DNA of 64,000 nt from Wenzhouxiangella marina (lineage in GTDB: Bacteria; Pseudomonadota; Gammaproteobacteria; Xanthomonadales; Wenzhouxiangellaceae), in NCBI RefSeq assembly GCF_001187785.1, contig NZ_CP012154.1, positions 1,172,501 through 1,236,500 of the forward strand, written 5' to 3'. Positions 41,804-56,480 of this stretch are shown here, piece by piece. The notes below the pieces were generated by a model. The model saw nothing but the letters and a program-made list of their open reading frames with translations. It was not told the DNA's origin and made no database searches. Numbering within the stretch: position 1 is the stretch's first letter; each line of letters starts with the position of its first letter. The position numbers and the translations under genes were made by a program.

Positions 41804-43206
41804 GTCGTGATTCCTCCTTCCAGCTCGTCCAGGGCCTGGTCGATGCGCCGGGCCAGGCGAGCGGGCTCGGGCAGCACCTCGGGGCAGGCCAGGATGCCGA
41901 CCTCCAGACTTCCAGCATAACTCTGAACCGTGATGTTCAGGCCCAGGCCGTGGGTCACGATCGAGATCGGGTAGTAGTGTGAAATGCGACGGCCTGCGAG
42001 AAACAGCGGTACGGGTGGTCCGGGTACGTTGGAGATGACCAGGTTCGCCAGCGCCGGCAAGCGCTCTGACAGGCGACCGGCCTTCCAGAGACGGCTCAGG
42101 CCCGTGGCCCAGAAGGGTGCGGCCAGGCCGGGGAAGTCGGTCGGGATCAGATGGCTGAAGGTCTGGACCCGGGCCTTGATCCGGCCGGTCGAGGCGTGGA
42201 TGCGCTTGAGACGCTCGATCGGGTCGGCTTCGTCGGTCGGCAGTTCGCACTGGACCATCGAGACCTGGTTGTTGGCCTCGCCATTGCCCTGGGCTCGAAG
42301 GCTGATCGGCATGCCGGCGATCAAGGGCCTGTCGGGTAGCTCCCCGTGCTGCTTCAGCGCCGATCGCAGAGCGCCGGTGCACAGGGCCATGACGACGTCA
42401 TTCAGGCTGACCCCATAGCCTTGGGCGACCCCCTTGATCCGCTTCAGCGCCAGGCTGGTCACGCCGAAGGCGCGTTGGTCGCCGATCTGGACGTTGAAGC
42501 GCGTCTTCGGGGCGAACAGCAGGCTGTCTCTGAGGCCGGCCACGGTCCTGATGGGCGAACCCACGCCGGAGGCAGCCAGCTTGACCGTGTCCGGAAGGCC
42601 GCGCATCCAGCGGCCCCAGGCACTCACCGTCGAGCCAGCAGCGCGCACGGCCAGACGGGCCTTGCCGCTGGGGTGGCTGGCCGGTGCCGGGGGCGGACGA
42701 TGGCCCGGCGTTTCAGGGTCCGGTTCCGTGTCCAGCAGGGCCCGGGCCAGGGCCACGCCGCCCTGGCCGTCGAGGAGGGCGTGGTGGATGCGGCTGTAGA
42801 GCGCGACGCGTCCATCGGCCAGGCCGTCGATCACGACCAGCTGCCAGAGCGGTCTGTCGCGGTCCATCGGCTCGGCGTGCAGGCGGCCGGTCAGTTTCAT
42901 CAGCGCCTTCATCGAGCCCGGCGCGCGCAGGCGCCGATGCTGGATATGCCAGTCCAGATCGAGCTCCGCATCGCCACGCCAGATCGGATGGCTCAGGCCC
43001 AGCGGCGCGTCTTCGAGCACGCGTCGCAGGGGGGCGGCGGCGGCAAGCCGATCGGCGACGTGATCACGCAGCTGCTGATGAAAATCACCGCCTTTTCTCT
43101 GGCCGGCCTCGAGCAGCATCAGGCTGCCCACATGCATCGGCGTACCCAATCCTTCGAGGTAGAGAAAGGCGGCGTCGAGGCCGCTGAGTGGCTGGTGCTT
43201 GCTCAT
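41800..43206 (-). CDS. Wax ester synthase/diacylglycerol acyltransferase (WS/DGAT)
   Basis: This 468-residue protein has the condensing motif HHALLDG (HHxxxDG) near residue 139. SLNDVVMALCTGALR and the C-terminal NVPGPPVPLFLAGRR are both typical of bacterial WS/DGAT enzymes. The enzyme joins an acyl group from acyl-CoA to a fatty alcohol or diacylglycerol, producing storage lipid at the inner face of the membrane. It is first in an operon with the hydrolase. An inverted repeat at 43258-43281 and TATAGT at 43234-43239 lie just upstream, suggesting regulated expression. Confidence 0.93.
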   Translation of the reverse strand: MSKHQPLSGLDAAFLYLEGLGTPMHVGSLMLLEAGQRKGGDFHQQLRDHVADRLAAAAPLRRVLEDAPLGLSHPIWRGDAELDLDWHIQHRRLRAPGSMKALMKLTGRLHAEPMDRDRPLWQLVVIDGLADGRVALYSRIHHALLDGQGGVALARALLDTEPDPETPGHRPPPAPASHPSGKARLAVRAAGSTVSAWGRWMRGLPDTVKLAASGVGSPIRTVAGLRDSLLFAPKTRFNVQIGDQRAFGVTSLALKRIKGVAQGYGVSLNDVVMALCTGALRSALKQHGELPDRPLIAGMPISLRAQGNGEANNQVSMVQCELPTDEADPIERLKRIHASTGRIKARVQTFSHLIPTDFPGLAAPFWATGLSRLWKAGRLSERLPALANLVISNVPGPPVPLFLAGRRISHYYPISIVTHGLGLNITVQSYAGSLEVGILACPEVLPEPARLARRIDQALDELEGGITT

Positions 43207-43233
43207 GCTTGGTCGAGCTCGTGCATCCGACTC

Positions 43234-43281
43234 ACTATACGCCCGATCGGAGCGCTTGCACGAGTGTCTCCGGACTCGTGC
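43234..43281 (-). promoter_or_regulatory. Promoter and inverted-repeat operator of the WS/DGAT gene
   Basis: On the minus strand TATAGT (43234-43239) is a good -10. GCACGAGT (43258-43265) and ACTCGTGC (43274-43281) form a perfect 8-8-8 inverted repeat that would cover or flank the -35 region. The regulator is unknown. Confidence 0.5.
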
Positions 43282-43335
43282 CTTTCATATCACCCGGCAC
43301 GAATGCAGATCGCATCAAGGGCTCTCTGGTGTCGG

Positions 43336-43770
43336 TCAGGCGACCAATGGGTTCCGTGCTTTCAGATTCGGAAAGACGGAAAAGTCGCGGTCCGCAGTCC
43401 AGAGCTCGGTGACCCCATGCTGAAGACAGATTGCGGCGATCCTAGCATCATGGACTTTCGGCCCGACGATGCGGGCGGAGTCGAGCATCGGTCGCAGTTC
43501 GCTCCAATGGCGAACACTTTCAGAAATCAGATTCAGTCCGGGACACTCCAGCCAGGCATCGATCTGATCGAGTGCCTGACTCGACGGTGTCGGTGGGTCG
43601 AAGATCCGCGGATGGGTGGCGATGCTGTAGAACTCATGCAGGCAGGGCCATGGGATGGCCCACGGGGCCCGGGATGTCGCCAGCGACTCGATCCGTTCAT
43701 AGGCCTGAGGATGAAACGGACTGTCCTCCCGATGCGCATAGACCAGGAGGTTCGTGTCGATGGCGATCAT
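43336..43770 (-). CDS. vapC: PIN-domain toxin, VapC family
   Basis: This 144-residue PIN-domain ribonuclease shows acidic active-site residues in AIDTNLLVYA (Asp4), LHEFYS (Glu), KVHDARIAA (Asp) and TADRDF (Asp). VapC toxins cut specific RNAs, often tRNA. The start at 43770 (MIAIDTN) overlaps the antitoxin stop by four bases. The upstream in-frame ATG is not conserved-looking. Confidence 0.9.
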   Translation of the reverse strand: MIAIDTNLLVYAHREDSPFHPQAYERIESLATSRAPWAIPWPCLHEFYSIATHPRIFDPPTPSSQALDQIDAWLECPGLNLISESVRHWSELRPMLDSARIVGPKVHDARIAAICLQHGVTELWTADRDFSVFPNLKARNPLVA

Positions 43771-44012
43771 TCGATACGATCTTCGTAGGCCAGATCGCGC
43801 AGGCGATCCCATTCCAGTCCCTGGCTGTCCTTGCGTAGCCCATTACCACTGAAGCAGGCACGTCGAAGCTTGAAGTCCTGGATCCGCTCGGCCTCGGCCA
43901 GTTCATGCCTCAGGCCGCGCTCGATCAACGCTTTGACCGTTGTGTGCTCGCGTTTGGCCAGGGCGCGAGCAGCAGACAGAACGGCATCGGAAATTTCCAC
44001 GGTTGTCTTCAT
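43767..44012 (-). CDS. vapB: VapB-type antitoxin
   Basis: This 81-residue protein has an N-terminal ribbon-helix-helix-like DNA-binding region (MKTTVEISDAVLSAARALAK) and a charged C-terminal tail that should wrap the toxin. It lies directly upstream of and overlaps vapC. ATG 44012 is preferred over the in-frame ATG at 44024, because the residues begin with the usual MKTTVEI pattern. Two direct repeats upstream may be its operator. Confidence 0.85.
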   Translation of the reverse strand: MKTTVEISDAVLSAARALAKREHTTVKALIERGLRHELAEAERIQDFKLRRACFSGNGLRKDSQGLEWDRLRDLAYEDRIE

Positions 44013-44018
44013 GTGGGC

Positions 44019-44048
44019 GCCCATATGGACGAGGGAATAAGCCCATAT
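44019..44048. promoter_or_regulatory. Direct repeats upstream of vapBC
   Basis: GCCCATAT occurs at 44019-44026 and 44041-44048, 22 bases apart, or two helical turns. They lie immediately before vapB and are candidates for VapBC autoregulation. Confidence 0.4.
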
Positions 44049-44105
44049 CCTACCGAGGCCCTTCGGGTGCGGCAAGTACCGGTCCGTTCAATGGAGTCCC
44101 GTTGA

Positions 44106-50005
<5,900 letters not shown>

Positions 50006-50083
50006 ACCTGCTGAGTTTTAGAGCGCGCACTCGAATTTTCACTTTTCAGCGCGAGTTGCTCGGCGAGAAAGCGCCCGGTGCAG

Positions 50084-50114
50084 TGCTTGCCGACGCTGAG
50101 CCTTTCCGGCAAGC
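50084..50114. promoter_or_regulatory. Inverted repeat between gltB and the VKOR gene
   Basis: GCTTGCCG (50084-50091) and CGGCAAGC (50107-50114) are perfect 8-base arms separated by 15 bases, in the 149-base divergent promoter region. The dyad is about 80 bases from gltB and 40 from the VKOR gene. The binding protein is unknown. Confidence 0.4.
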
Positions 50115-50154
50115 TAGCAGGCTTTGCCATTCAGTTGATCAGGAGATTTGCACC

Positions 50155-51033
50155 GTGGCTCGAAAGTCCCGCAGCAGAAAACACGCACCCGCCAAGCCGA
50201 CGCCCGCTCGTCCTCGCTACGCGCCGGACTGGATCACCCTGGGGCTGAGTGCGTTCGGTATGCTGGTCACCGGCTATCTGGTCATCACCACCCTGACGAC
50301 CGGTACGCCGGTCGGCTGTGGCGTGGGTTCGTCCTGCGACATCGTCCAGCAGAGCCGTTGGTCGACCCTTCTGGGGCTGCCGGTCGCGCTCTGGGGCTTC
50401 GGCCTCTACCTGGTCATCGCCCTGGTGGCCGGCCTCGGCCGGGCTCGCCCGAAGCGCTGGCAGCAGCTCTGGGCCCTGAGCTTCTTCGGGCTGATCTTCA
50501 GCCTTTACCTGACCCTGGTCGGCTGGCTTGAACTCGACGCCCTGTGCTGGTGGTGCACCCTGTCGCTCGCGACCGTGCTGGCCCTGGTCATCACGCTCAC
50601 CTTCCGCCGTCCAGGCCTGGACGAAGGGCCCTTCTGGGGCAATTTCCTGCTCGGTCGGGGGGTGACTGTGGCCGTGCTTCTGGTCGCCCTGCACGGCATC
50701 TACAACGGCTGGTTCGAAGCGCCGGCCGATCCGAAGCTCGAGGCGCTCGCGCAGCACCTCGATCGCACGGGGGCCACCTTCTACGGCGCCTTCTGGTGCC
50801 CGACCTGTCAGGACCAGAAGGCCATCTTCGGCGCGGCCGCCGACGATCTGCCGTACTTCGAATGCTCACCGAATGGCCGCAACGCCGGTCTGGCCTTCGA
50901 GTGCGCCAGCGAGAACATCAGCAACTTCCCGACCTGGGTGATCGGCAGCCGCCGCCTCGATGGCATCCAGACGCCCGAGGACCTGGCCCGCTACTCTCGC
51001 TTCGACTGGGAGGGCTGGCAGCCGCCGGAGTGA
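50155..51033 (+). CDS. VKOR-thioredoxin fusion protein
   Basis: This protein has 292 residues. Four to five membrane helices (about 22-195) form a vitamin K epoxide reductase domain with loop cysteines in GCGVGSSCD and the active CXXC in LCWWCTL. A C-terminal thioredoxin-like domain carries the redox motif FWCPTCQDQ. Fusions of this kind make disulfide bonds in exported proteins, passing electrons to quinone in place of DsbB. The start is GTG at 50155 with AGGAG ahead. Further cysteines (FECSP, FECAS) in the last domain are as in cyanobacterial and plant relatives. Confidence 0.92.
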   Translation: MARKSRSRKHAPAKPTPARPRYAPDWITLGLSAFGMLVTGYLVITTLTTGTPVGCGVGSSCDIVQQSRWSTLLGLPVALWGFGLYLVIALVAGLGRARPKRWQQLWALSFFGLIFSLYLTLVGWLELDALCWWCTLSLATVLALVITLTFRRPGLDEGPFWGNFLLGRGVTVAVLLVALHGIYNGWFEAPADPKLEALAQHLDRTGATFYGAFWCPTCQDQKAIFGAAADDLPYFECSPNGRNAGLAFECASENISNFPTWVIGSRRLDGIQTPEDLARYSRFDWEGWQPPE

Positions 51034-51042
51034 TCCGGCGGC
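51021..51042. terminator. Hairpin at convergent gene ends
   Basis: GCCGCCGGA and TCCGGCGGC form a perfect 9-bp stem around GTGA. The VKOR stop codon TGA (51031-51033) is in the loop, and the M36 gene ends ten bases beyond the stem. No T-run is present. Confidence 0.45.
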
Positions 51043-51052
51043 CGCTCACCGA

Positions 51053-53320
51053 TCACTGAGCTTCGAAGCGATCCCGATGGAGCGGATCGCTGAGGCAGTC
51101 CAAGGGGCGCTGGAAGTCCGCGCTGACGTTCAATGCGTCGGCGTTTCCACCATCATCCGCGTTGACGCCCATGCCGCGGCGGGCGAAGGCGTCCCAGATC
51201 TCGCAGCGGTTGGCGCTGTCGTTGGCGATCTCATCGGCCAGCAGCACGGCGTTGCGGAAATCGAGGAAGGTCGGGCTGCAGGGCTGCAGCTTGAGACCGT
51301 CGATGACCAGGCGCAGTGCCAGCTGGTTCCCGCCGTTGCCCCGGTGCATGTCCGGGTCGAAGCCGTACTTGTCGACCAGGTTCCAGTACAGGTCCCACAT
51401 CGCCGAGTTCAACACCGTGCCGACCCCGTGCGGAATCGAAACACCGCCGGGCTGGCCCGCGTTCTGCAGATTGGCGTAGCTCAAGGGGTTGATGCTCAGA
51501 TCCCGGATGTAGGGCGCAGGACGGATTCCGGCGCCCGGAATGTTCTGCTGGAAGATCAGGTAGGAGCCGACGCCGCGCGGCTGGTCCGATCGGTCGCTGT
51601 CCTTGGCGGTGAACCAGAGCGCCAGGAAATCGCTCCAGCCCTCGCCGGCCTGCTGGCGACCTGACAGGCAGCTGGCCTGGGAGGGGCCGCCGGTCAGACG
51701 GTTGGACAGACCATGGCCGTACTCGTGCGCGATCACGCCGGCATCCAGGTCGCTGTCCCGGTTCAGGGCCGGCCCACCTTCGCGGATCAGGGTGCCGGTG
51801 ATCGCGTTGACGGCATCGGCGATGATCGCATTGCCATCGTCGTTGCCGATCATCGCGACGGGAATCGTGACCTGCCCGCCCGAGGCTCCGGGGCCCATGT
51901 TGATGGTGGCGTTGCCGGACTCGCTGTTGACGATGATCGCCGCCACGGCGCCGGCCTGTTCGGCATTGAGCGCCTTGAGGCCGAACTCGCAATTGCCACG
52001 ACGGATCAGGGCGATGTTGCCGGCGGTGAAATTCTGCAAGCTGCTGCAGCCCTCGCTGCCGAGCGCGCCACTGCCATCGTCGACCACTTCCAGTTCGCCC
52101 AGGCTGCCCGGATCTCCGATGGGCTCGCCCCAGCTGGCGGAGGCCACGGCGTACTCGCCAGCGCTGACCGCCGGCTCCGAGACGCGCAGGAAGGCCGGCG
52201 TGCTGCCGGTCCAGACGAACATCTGCATGCGCGGCGCGAGGCCGTCGGGGGGCGTGCCGAAGTTGGCGTTATTGGTGCCCGAGCCGTCCTGGGCGTCGGC
52301 TCGCACGGCATCGTTGGCCAGACCCGCGGCGGTGAAATTGACCTGCTGGAAATTGCCGGCCGCCTCGTCGAAGCCGTGGTGCCAGAGGACGTCGTGCAGC
52401 AGATTGTTCCAGTAGAACAGGTTGGTGATGGCGAAATCCTCGTACTCGGCCGGCTGCTGGGTGTCGAGGTCGACCGCGAAGTCGAAGTTCAGGTCGACGC
52501 CACCGTCGGGCCGTCGGCCGTCAGCGTTGTTGGCATCGGTGTCCTCTTGGGCAAAGACGTTGTTGCCCCGGGTGTCGGTGTAATTCGTCGTGCCGGCCGT
52601 GTGCCAACCGTCCGGCGAGGCGTCCGGGTCGGCGGGATCGCTCACCAGCTGATCCTCGCCCTGGCCCGGGTGTTCAAGCGGCTCGGGGAACACGCGGTAG
52701 GCGGCCTGCTGAGTCCAGTTGACCGCGCGTAGCACGCGACCTTCGTGTGCATCCACCCAGGCCTCGTACCAGTCGCTCCGGTCCTTTTCATCGACCGCCA
52801 TCTGCCAGACCAGGTGCAGGCGACCCTCGTGTTCCAGCCAGGCCAGCTCCACCGGCACCGGTTGATCGGCCATCGTCGGGGCGTCGAATTGCCAGCTCCG
52901 CTCGTCGATGCGCGATGCTTCGGTGCTTGCTTCCTCGAACTCCAGCCGACGTTCGCGGGCATAGACCGCCAGCGCCTGCCGGGCCGAAAGTGTCGGTTGC
53001 CGGTCATTGGTCCGGCGGGCGGCATCGGCGACGAAGCGGCTGTTGACGCTCCAGACCCGACCATCGGCGGCGAGATTGATGTTGGCCAGGGCGAGCGCGA
53101 CCGGCAAACCGTCGACCCGCTGGCGGAGCCAGACGTGCCGGACCCCGGTGTGATCGCTGACGTAGTCGTCGGTCACTTCGCTATCGGTGATGTCTTGGGC
53201 ATTCAGGCCCAGGGCATCGGCGCGTTCGGCCAGCGCGAGTCGGGCCTGATCGGGGGTGCTGGCCGCAGCCGGCAGCGTCAGCAGGCACAGGGCCGCCGCG
53301 GCGAGAAGAGTCCTTTGCAT
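51053..53320 (-). CDS. Exported M36 (fungalysin-type) metallopeptidase with PA domain
   Basis: This 755-residue protein has a signal peptide (TLLAAAALCLLTLPAAAS) and an FTP-type propeptide (about 25-200). The M36 catalytic domain has the zinc motif AHEYGHGLSNRL and the downstream glutamate helix QAGEGWSDFLALW. A PA (protease-associated) domain is inserted ahead of the zinc motif, recognisable by CSSLQNFTAGNIALIRRGNC and AGAVAAIIVNSE. It should be secreted, activated by loss of the propeptide and degrade proteins outside the cell. The start at 53320 begins at the signal peptide; 62 upstream in-frame codons are not used. Confidence 0.93.
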   Translation of the reverse strand: MQRTLLAAAALCLLTLPAAASTPDQARLALAERADALGLNAQDITDSEVTDDYVSDHTGVRHVWLRQRVDGLPVALALANINLAADGRVWSVNSRFVADAARRTNDRQPTLSARQALAVYARERRLEFEEASTEASRIDERSWQFDAPTMADQPVPVELAWLEHEGRLHLVWQMAVDEKDRSDWYEAWVDAHEGRVLRAVNWTQQAAYRVFPEPLEHPGQGEDQLVSDPADPDASPDGWHTAGTTNYTDTRGNNVFAQEDTDANNADGRRPDGGVDLNFDFAVDLDTQQPAEYEDFAITNLFYWNNLLHDVLWHHGFDEAAGNFQQVNFTAAGLANDAVRADAQDGSGTNNANFGTPPDGLAPRMQMFVWTGSTPAFLRVSEPAVSAGEYAVASASWGEPIGDPGSLGELEVVDDGSGALGSEGCSSLQNFTAGNIALIRRGNCEFGLKALNAEQAGAVAAIIVNSESGNATINMGPGASGGQVTIPVAMIGNDDGNAIIADAVNAITGTLIREGGPALNRDSDLDAGVIAHEYGHGLSNRLTGGPSQASCLSGRQQAGEGWSDFLALWFTAKDSDRSDQPRGVGSYLIFQQNIPGAGIRPAPYIRDLSINPLSYANLQNAGQPGGVSIPHGVGTVLNSAMWDLYWNLVDKYGFDPDMHRGNGGNQLALRLVIDGLKLQPCSPTFLDFRNAVLLADEIANDSANRCEIWDAFARRGMGVNADDGGNADALNVSADFQRPLDCLSDPLHRDRFEAQ

Positions 53321-53492
53321 GTTGGAGTCCGTAGTTGGTTGGAAGGTCGAGCCGCGCGCAGTGTGGCATAGTTCTCGCTTGAAATAAACTTTTGTGACTA
53401 AACTCCCAGAATTGACGCACCCGGCCCTCTTCACTCGATACCGCGCGGACGTCGTTATCCTTGTCCCAGCGTCGATGCCTTTCTCTGGAGTC

Positions 53493-54050
53493 ATGCGCCC
53501 GATCATTCTGATGGTTCTATTTTCCCTTTGGCCCGGCCTGGCGCTTGCGGAGCCTTGCTGGTGGTCGGACGCCGACCACGGCCAGCTGGGTTTCGTGGGT
53601 CAGATCGAGGGCCGTGCTTTCGATGGTCGATTCACCGCCTTTGCGGTCAGCGTCTGTCTCGACGAGGCCGACAAGCTGGCCTCAGCGCGGATCAGGGTCG
53701 AGGTGGACACGGCATCGGCCGATTCAGGCAACCCGGATCGCGATCGAATGATGTCCGGGTCGTCCTTCTTTGCCAGCCGCGATTTTCCGACCGCCGTCTG
53801 GCAGACCGAATCACTGCGGCCTGACGGTGAGGGATTCCTCGCGTTCGGTGAATTGGAACTGCGCGGCATTCGCGTAGAGCAGCCGGTCGAACTGCGCTTC
53901 GACTTCTCCTCCGAGGTCCCGCGACTGTCGGGCGAGGCCAGGGTGTCCCGCCTGGCCTACGAGGTGGGCACGGGAGAATTCGCCGATCCGGATTTCATTG
54001 CCGATACGGTGGACGTACACTTCGAACTCGATCTTCGGGAGCAGCGCTGA
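53493..54050 (+). CDS. YceI-family exported protein
   Basis: This 185-residue protein has a signal peptide (PIILMVLFSLWPGLALA) followed by a lipocalin-like barrel of the YceI type. RVEVDTASADSGNPDRDRMM and FFASRDFPTAVWQT are the usual conserved stretches, and GELELRGIRVEQPVEL follows. YceI proteins bind isoprenoid or other lipids in the periplasm. The ATG at 53493 has CTGGAG close by. The stop overlaps the glutaredoxin start by one base. Confidence 0.9.
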   Translation: MRPIILMVLFSLWPGLALAEPCWWSDADHGQLGFVGQIEGRAFDGRFTAFAVSVCLDEADKLASARIRVEVDTASADSGNPDRDRMMSGSSFFASRDFPTAVWQTESLRPDGEGFLAFGELELRGIRVEQPVELRFDFSSEVPRLSGEARVSRLAYEVGTGEFADPDFIADTVDVHFELDLREQR

Positions 54051-54382
54051 TGCGGACCATCGCTTTCTGGGTTATCGCGATCTTCATTCTCGGTCTTGCC
54101 TGGAAGCAGATCGACGGTTCCAGGCTTCGGGCCGCTGACATCAGCCCGGAGCATGAGGTGGTGATGTTCACCGCGCCCTGGTGTGGCTACTGCGACCGAG
54201 CGCGGGCGCACCTGAACGAGCGCGGCATCGACTTCCTCGAAATCGATGTCGAGGGCTCCGCCAGCGCCAACCAGCAGTGGAGAGATGCCGGGGGGCGCGG
54301 TGTTCCGCTGACCTTCATCGGCGAGCAGCGCTTCGCGGGCTACTCCCGCGAAGCCTACGACCAGGCCCTCGATCGCCTCTGA
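54050..54382 (+). CDS. Membrane-anchored glutaredoxin-like protein
   Basis: This 110-residue protein has one N-terminal membrane helix (AFWVIAIFILGLAW) and a glutaredoxin domain with redox motif APWCGYCDRA (CGYC) and the cis-proline GVPLTFI. The orientation is likely to place the domain in the periplasm, where it could reduce or isomerise disulfides. It is coupled to the YceI gene. Confidence 0.88.
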   Translation: MRTIAFWVIAIFILGLAWKQIDGSRLRAADISPEHEVVMFTAPWCGYCDRARAHLNERGIDFLEIDVEGSASANQQWRDAGGRGVPLTFIGEQRFAGYSREAYDQALDRL

Positions 54383-54396
54383 GCCTCGGGGCGATC
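54371..54396. terminator. Hairpin at convergent gene ends
   Basis: GATCGCC (54371-54377) and GGCGATC (54390-54396) pair perfectly. The glutaredoxin stop TGA (54380-54382) is in the loop, and the stop of the reductase on the minus strand lies at the right arm. There is no T-run. Confidence 0.4.
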
Positions 54397-55471
54397 AGTC
54401 CTTGTCGCTCACACCCAGGCGCTTGTGCATGATCGGCGAGGTCGTCGTGTACTGCACGAACTGACGCTTGTCCGGATAGAGGTATTTCTGCACGCCGAAG
54501 GCGGCCAGCGCGGCTTCGTGGAAGCCTGACAGGATCAGTTTCTTCTTGCCCGGGTAGGTGTTGATGTCGCCGACGGCGAACACGCCGGGCAGGCTCGTCT
54601 GGAACTGTTCCGTATCGACCGAGAGCTGCTTCTTCTCGATGTCCAGGCCCCAGTCGGCGATCGGCCCTAGGTCCGGAGCGAGGCCCCAGAAGACCAGTAC
54701 CTCGTCGCCTTCGACGACCGTGCGCTGCTTGTCCAGGTCCATGATCTCCAGGCCGGTGAAGCGTCCGTCCTCGCTGTGGACTTCCATGATCAGACCCTGA
54801 TGTTCCTGGACCCTGCCGGCCTCGACCAGGGCCTTGACTTTGGCCACCGAAGCCGGTGCGCCCCGATACTCCGCCCGGCGGTGGATCAGCGCGATGGAGT
54901 CGGCCACCTCGGCCAGGTCCATCGTCCAGTCGAGGGCCGAGTCACCGCCGCCGAGGATCAGCAGCTTCTTGCCGCGATAGCGTTCGCGGTCGGTGACCTT
55001 GTACTGCACCTGATCGGTGGTGAGTTGCTCGAGGTTCCTGGCCCGGAGCCGGCGCGGCAGGAAGGAGCCCAGGCCCGCGGCGATGATCACCGCGCCCGCA
55101 TCGAAGCTCGTGCCCTTCGAGGTGACCACCGTGAAGCGGCCGTCCTCGCGCTTCTCGAAGCGTTCGACCTGCTGACCCAGGTGCATGCCGGCGTTGAAGG
55201 GCTTGATCTGGGCCATCAGATTGTCGATCAGTTCCTGGGCGGCGACGACCGGGTAGGCCGGGATGTCGTAGATCGGCTTTTCCGGATACAGCTCCGCGCA
55301 CTGGCCGCCCGGTTGGGGCAGGCTGTCGATCAACTCGGCTTTCAGGTCGAGCAGACCCAGTTCGAAGACCTGGAACAGGCCGACCGGGCCGGCGCCGATG
55401 ATGACCGCATCGGTCTTGATGGGGGTTGGATTCTCGGACACGTTGAAGGTTCGGGATTGGAAAAGCGCCAT
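54395..55471 (-). CDS. Thioredoxin-reductase-like ferredoxin-NADP+ reductase
   Basis: This 358-residue two-dinucleotide-domain flavoprotein has an FAD motif AVIIGAGPVGLFQVFELG and NAD(P) motif LLILGGGDSALDW. It lacks the CxxC redox pair of thioredoxin reductases. Its length and the extended C-terminal segment (VQYTTTSPIMHKRLGV) match the TrxR-like ferredoxin/flavodoxin-NADP+ reductases of Gram-positive and some proteobacterial species. It passes electrons between NADPH and ferredoxin or flavodoxin in the cytoplasm. Confidence 0.9.
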   Translation of the reverse strand: MALFQSRTFNVSENPTPIKTDAVIIGAGPVGLFQVFELGLLDLKAELIDSLPQPGGQCAELYPEKPIYDIPAYPVVAAQELIDNLMAQIKPFNAGMHLGQQVERFEKREDGRFTVVTSKGTSFDAGAVIIAAGLGSFLPRRLRARNLEQLTTDQVQYKVTDRERYRGKKLLILGGGDSALDWTMDLAEVADSIALIHRRAEYRGAPASVAKVKALVEAGRVQEHQGLIMEVHSEDGRFTGLEIMDLDKQRTVVEGDEVLVFWGLAPDLGPIADWGLDIEKKQLSVDTEQFQTSLPGVFAVGDINTYPGKKKLILSGFHEAALAAFGVQKYLYPDKRQFVQYTTTSPIMHKRLGVSDKD

Positions 55472-55538
55472 GATAGCGCGGGGGCGTAAGCTCGAAGGGT
55501 TCCGGTTTCCGGTTCCGGATTTCTAGGTGCTGAACGAA

Positions 55539-55553
55539 GTCACCCCGGATGAC
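55539..55553. repeat. Short palindrome in the reductase/ung gap
   Basis: GTCACCCCGGATGAC is a near-palindrome with GTCA/TGAC ends. The surrounding 55472-55731 has no supported gene and looks like accessory intergenic sequence; GGTTCCGG repeats stand at about 55498-55516. It may be a REP-type unit but only one copy is in the window. Confidence 0.25.
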
Positions 55554-55731
55554 CGGAGGCCACTGCAACCCCAAAGCTCATCATCGCCCCATCGAAACCC
55601 CGCTGAGGTCCATGCTTCAACAATCTCCGCCAACCCGAGCTCGACACCCACCAACCACCCCAGGATCTGCCAAGTAACCTCGGTCGACAAGGAGCGGAAT
55701 TCTTCGGTCCTTTCGTTTCTTCGGCTGGGGT

Positions 55732-56466
55732 ATGCTCGGGCAGGGATTCGCAAGGTTTTTCCGATCTTTGGATACTCAAGGCAATCGATCCGATATTCGT
55801 CTCCACCCAGAGTGGTTGGCCGTGCTCGAGCAGGAATTCAGCGAGCCCTACATGCTCGAGCTGAAGCGCTTTCTGCTGGAGCGCAAGCGCGCCGGTGCCG
55901 AAATCTACCCGCCGGGTCCGAAGATCTTCAACGCCCTCGATTCCACCCCCCTATCCTCGGTTCGCGTCGTGATCCTGGGTCAGGACCCCTACCATGGGCC
56001 GGGGCAGGCGCACGGCCTGTGCTTCTCGGTGCAGCGCGGGGTTCGGCCGCCGCCGTCCCTGGTCAACATCTTCAAGGAGCTCGAATCCGACCTCGGTCTG
56101 CCGATTCCAGGGCACGGTTGTCTGCAGGACTGGGCGGATCGAGGGGTGCTGCTGCTCAACGCCGTGCTCACGGTCGAGCGGGGGCAGGCCGGTGCCCACC
56201 AGGGCAAGGGCTGGGAGCGCTTCACCGACGCCGTGGTCGAGGTGGTCAATCGACGCTGCGATCACGTGGTGTTCCTGCTCTGGGGGAGTCACGCCCAGAA
56301 GAAGGGTGCACGCATCGACCGCGCCAGGCATCTGGTGCTGAAGGCGCCGCATCCTTCGCCCCTGTCGGCCCATCGCGGTTTTCTGGGCTGTCGGCATTTT
56401 TCCCAGGCCAATGACTGGCTGGTGTCCAAAGGCCTGGAGCCGATCGACTGGCGCCTGGGCGACTGA
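55732..56466 (+). CDS. ung: Uracil-DNA glycosylase (family 1)
   Basis: This 244-residue protein has all family 1 signatures: the water-activating loop [13 protein letters not shown] (about 83-95), [25 protein letters not shown], and the DNA-intercalating loop [11 protein letters not shown] near 203. It removes uracil from DNA to start base excision repair. The ATG at 55732 follows a purine-rich stretch. An N-terminal extension of about 20 residues beyond E. coli Ung is possible, and the start is therefore moderately certain. Confidence 0.95.
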   Translation: MLGQGFARFFRSLDTQGNRSDIRLHPEWLAVLEQEFSEPYMLELKRFLLERKRAGAEIYPPGPKIFNALDSTPLSSVRVVILGQDPYHGPGQAHGLCFSVQRGVRPPPSLVNIFKELESDLGLPIPGHGCLQDWADRGVLLLNAVLTVERGQAGAHQGKGWERFTDAVVEVVNRRCDHVVFLLWGSHAQKKGARIDRARHLVLKAPHPSPLSAHRGFLGCRHFSQANDWLVSKGLEPIDWRLGD

Positions 56467-56480
56467 GCCGTTCAGCCCAG
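56455..56480. terminator. Hairpin at convergent gene ends
   Basis: CTGGG/CCCAG and inner CTGA/TCAG pair with a three-base bulge. The ung stop TGA (56464-56466) and the opposite-strand stop of the transporter (56472-56474) lie in the two arms. No T-run. Confidence 0.4.

Noticed and set aside
55523-55753. 76-codon minus-strand frame between the reductase and ung
   Set aside because: It overlaps the ung start, has no ribosome-binding site and looks like translated repeat DNA.
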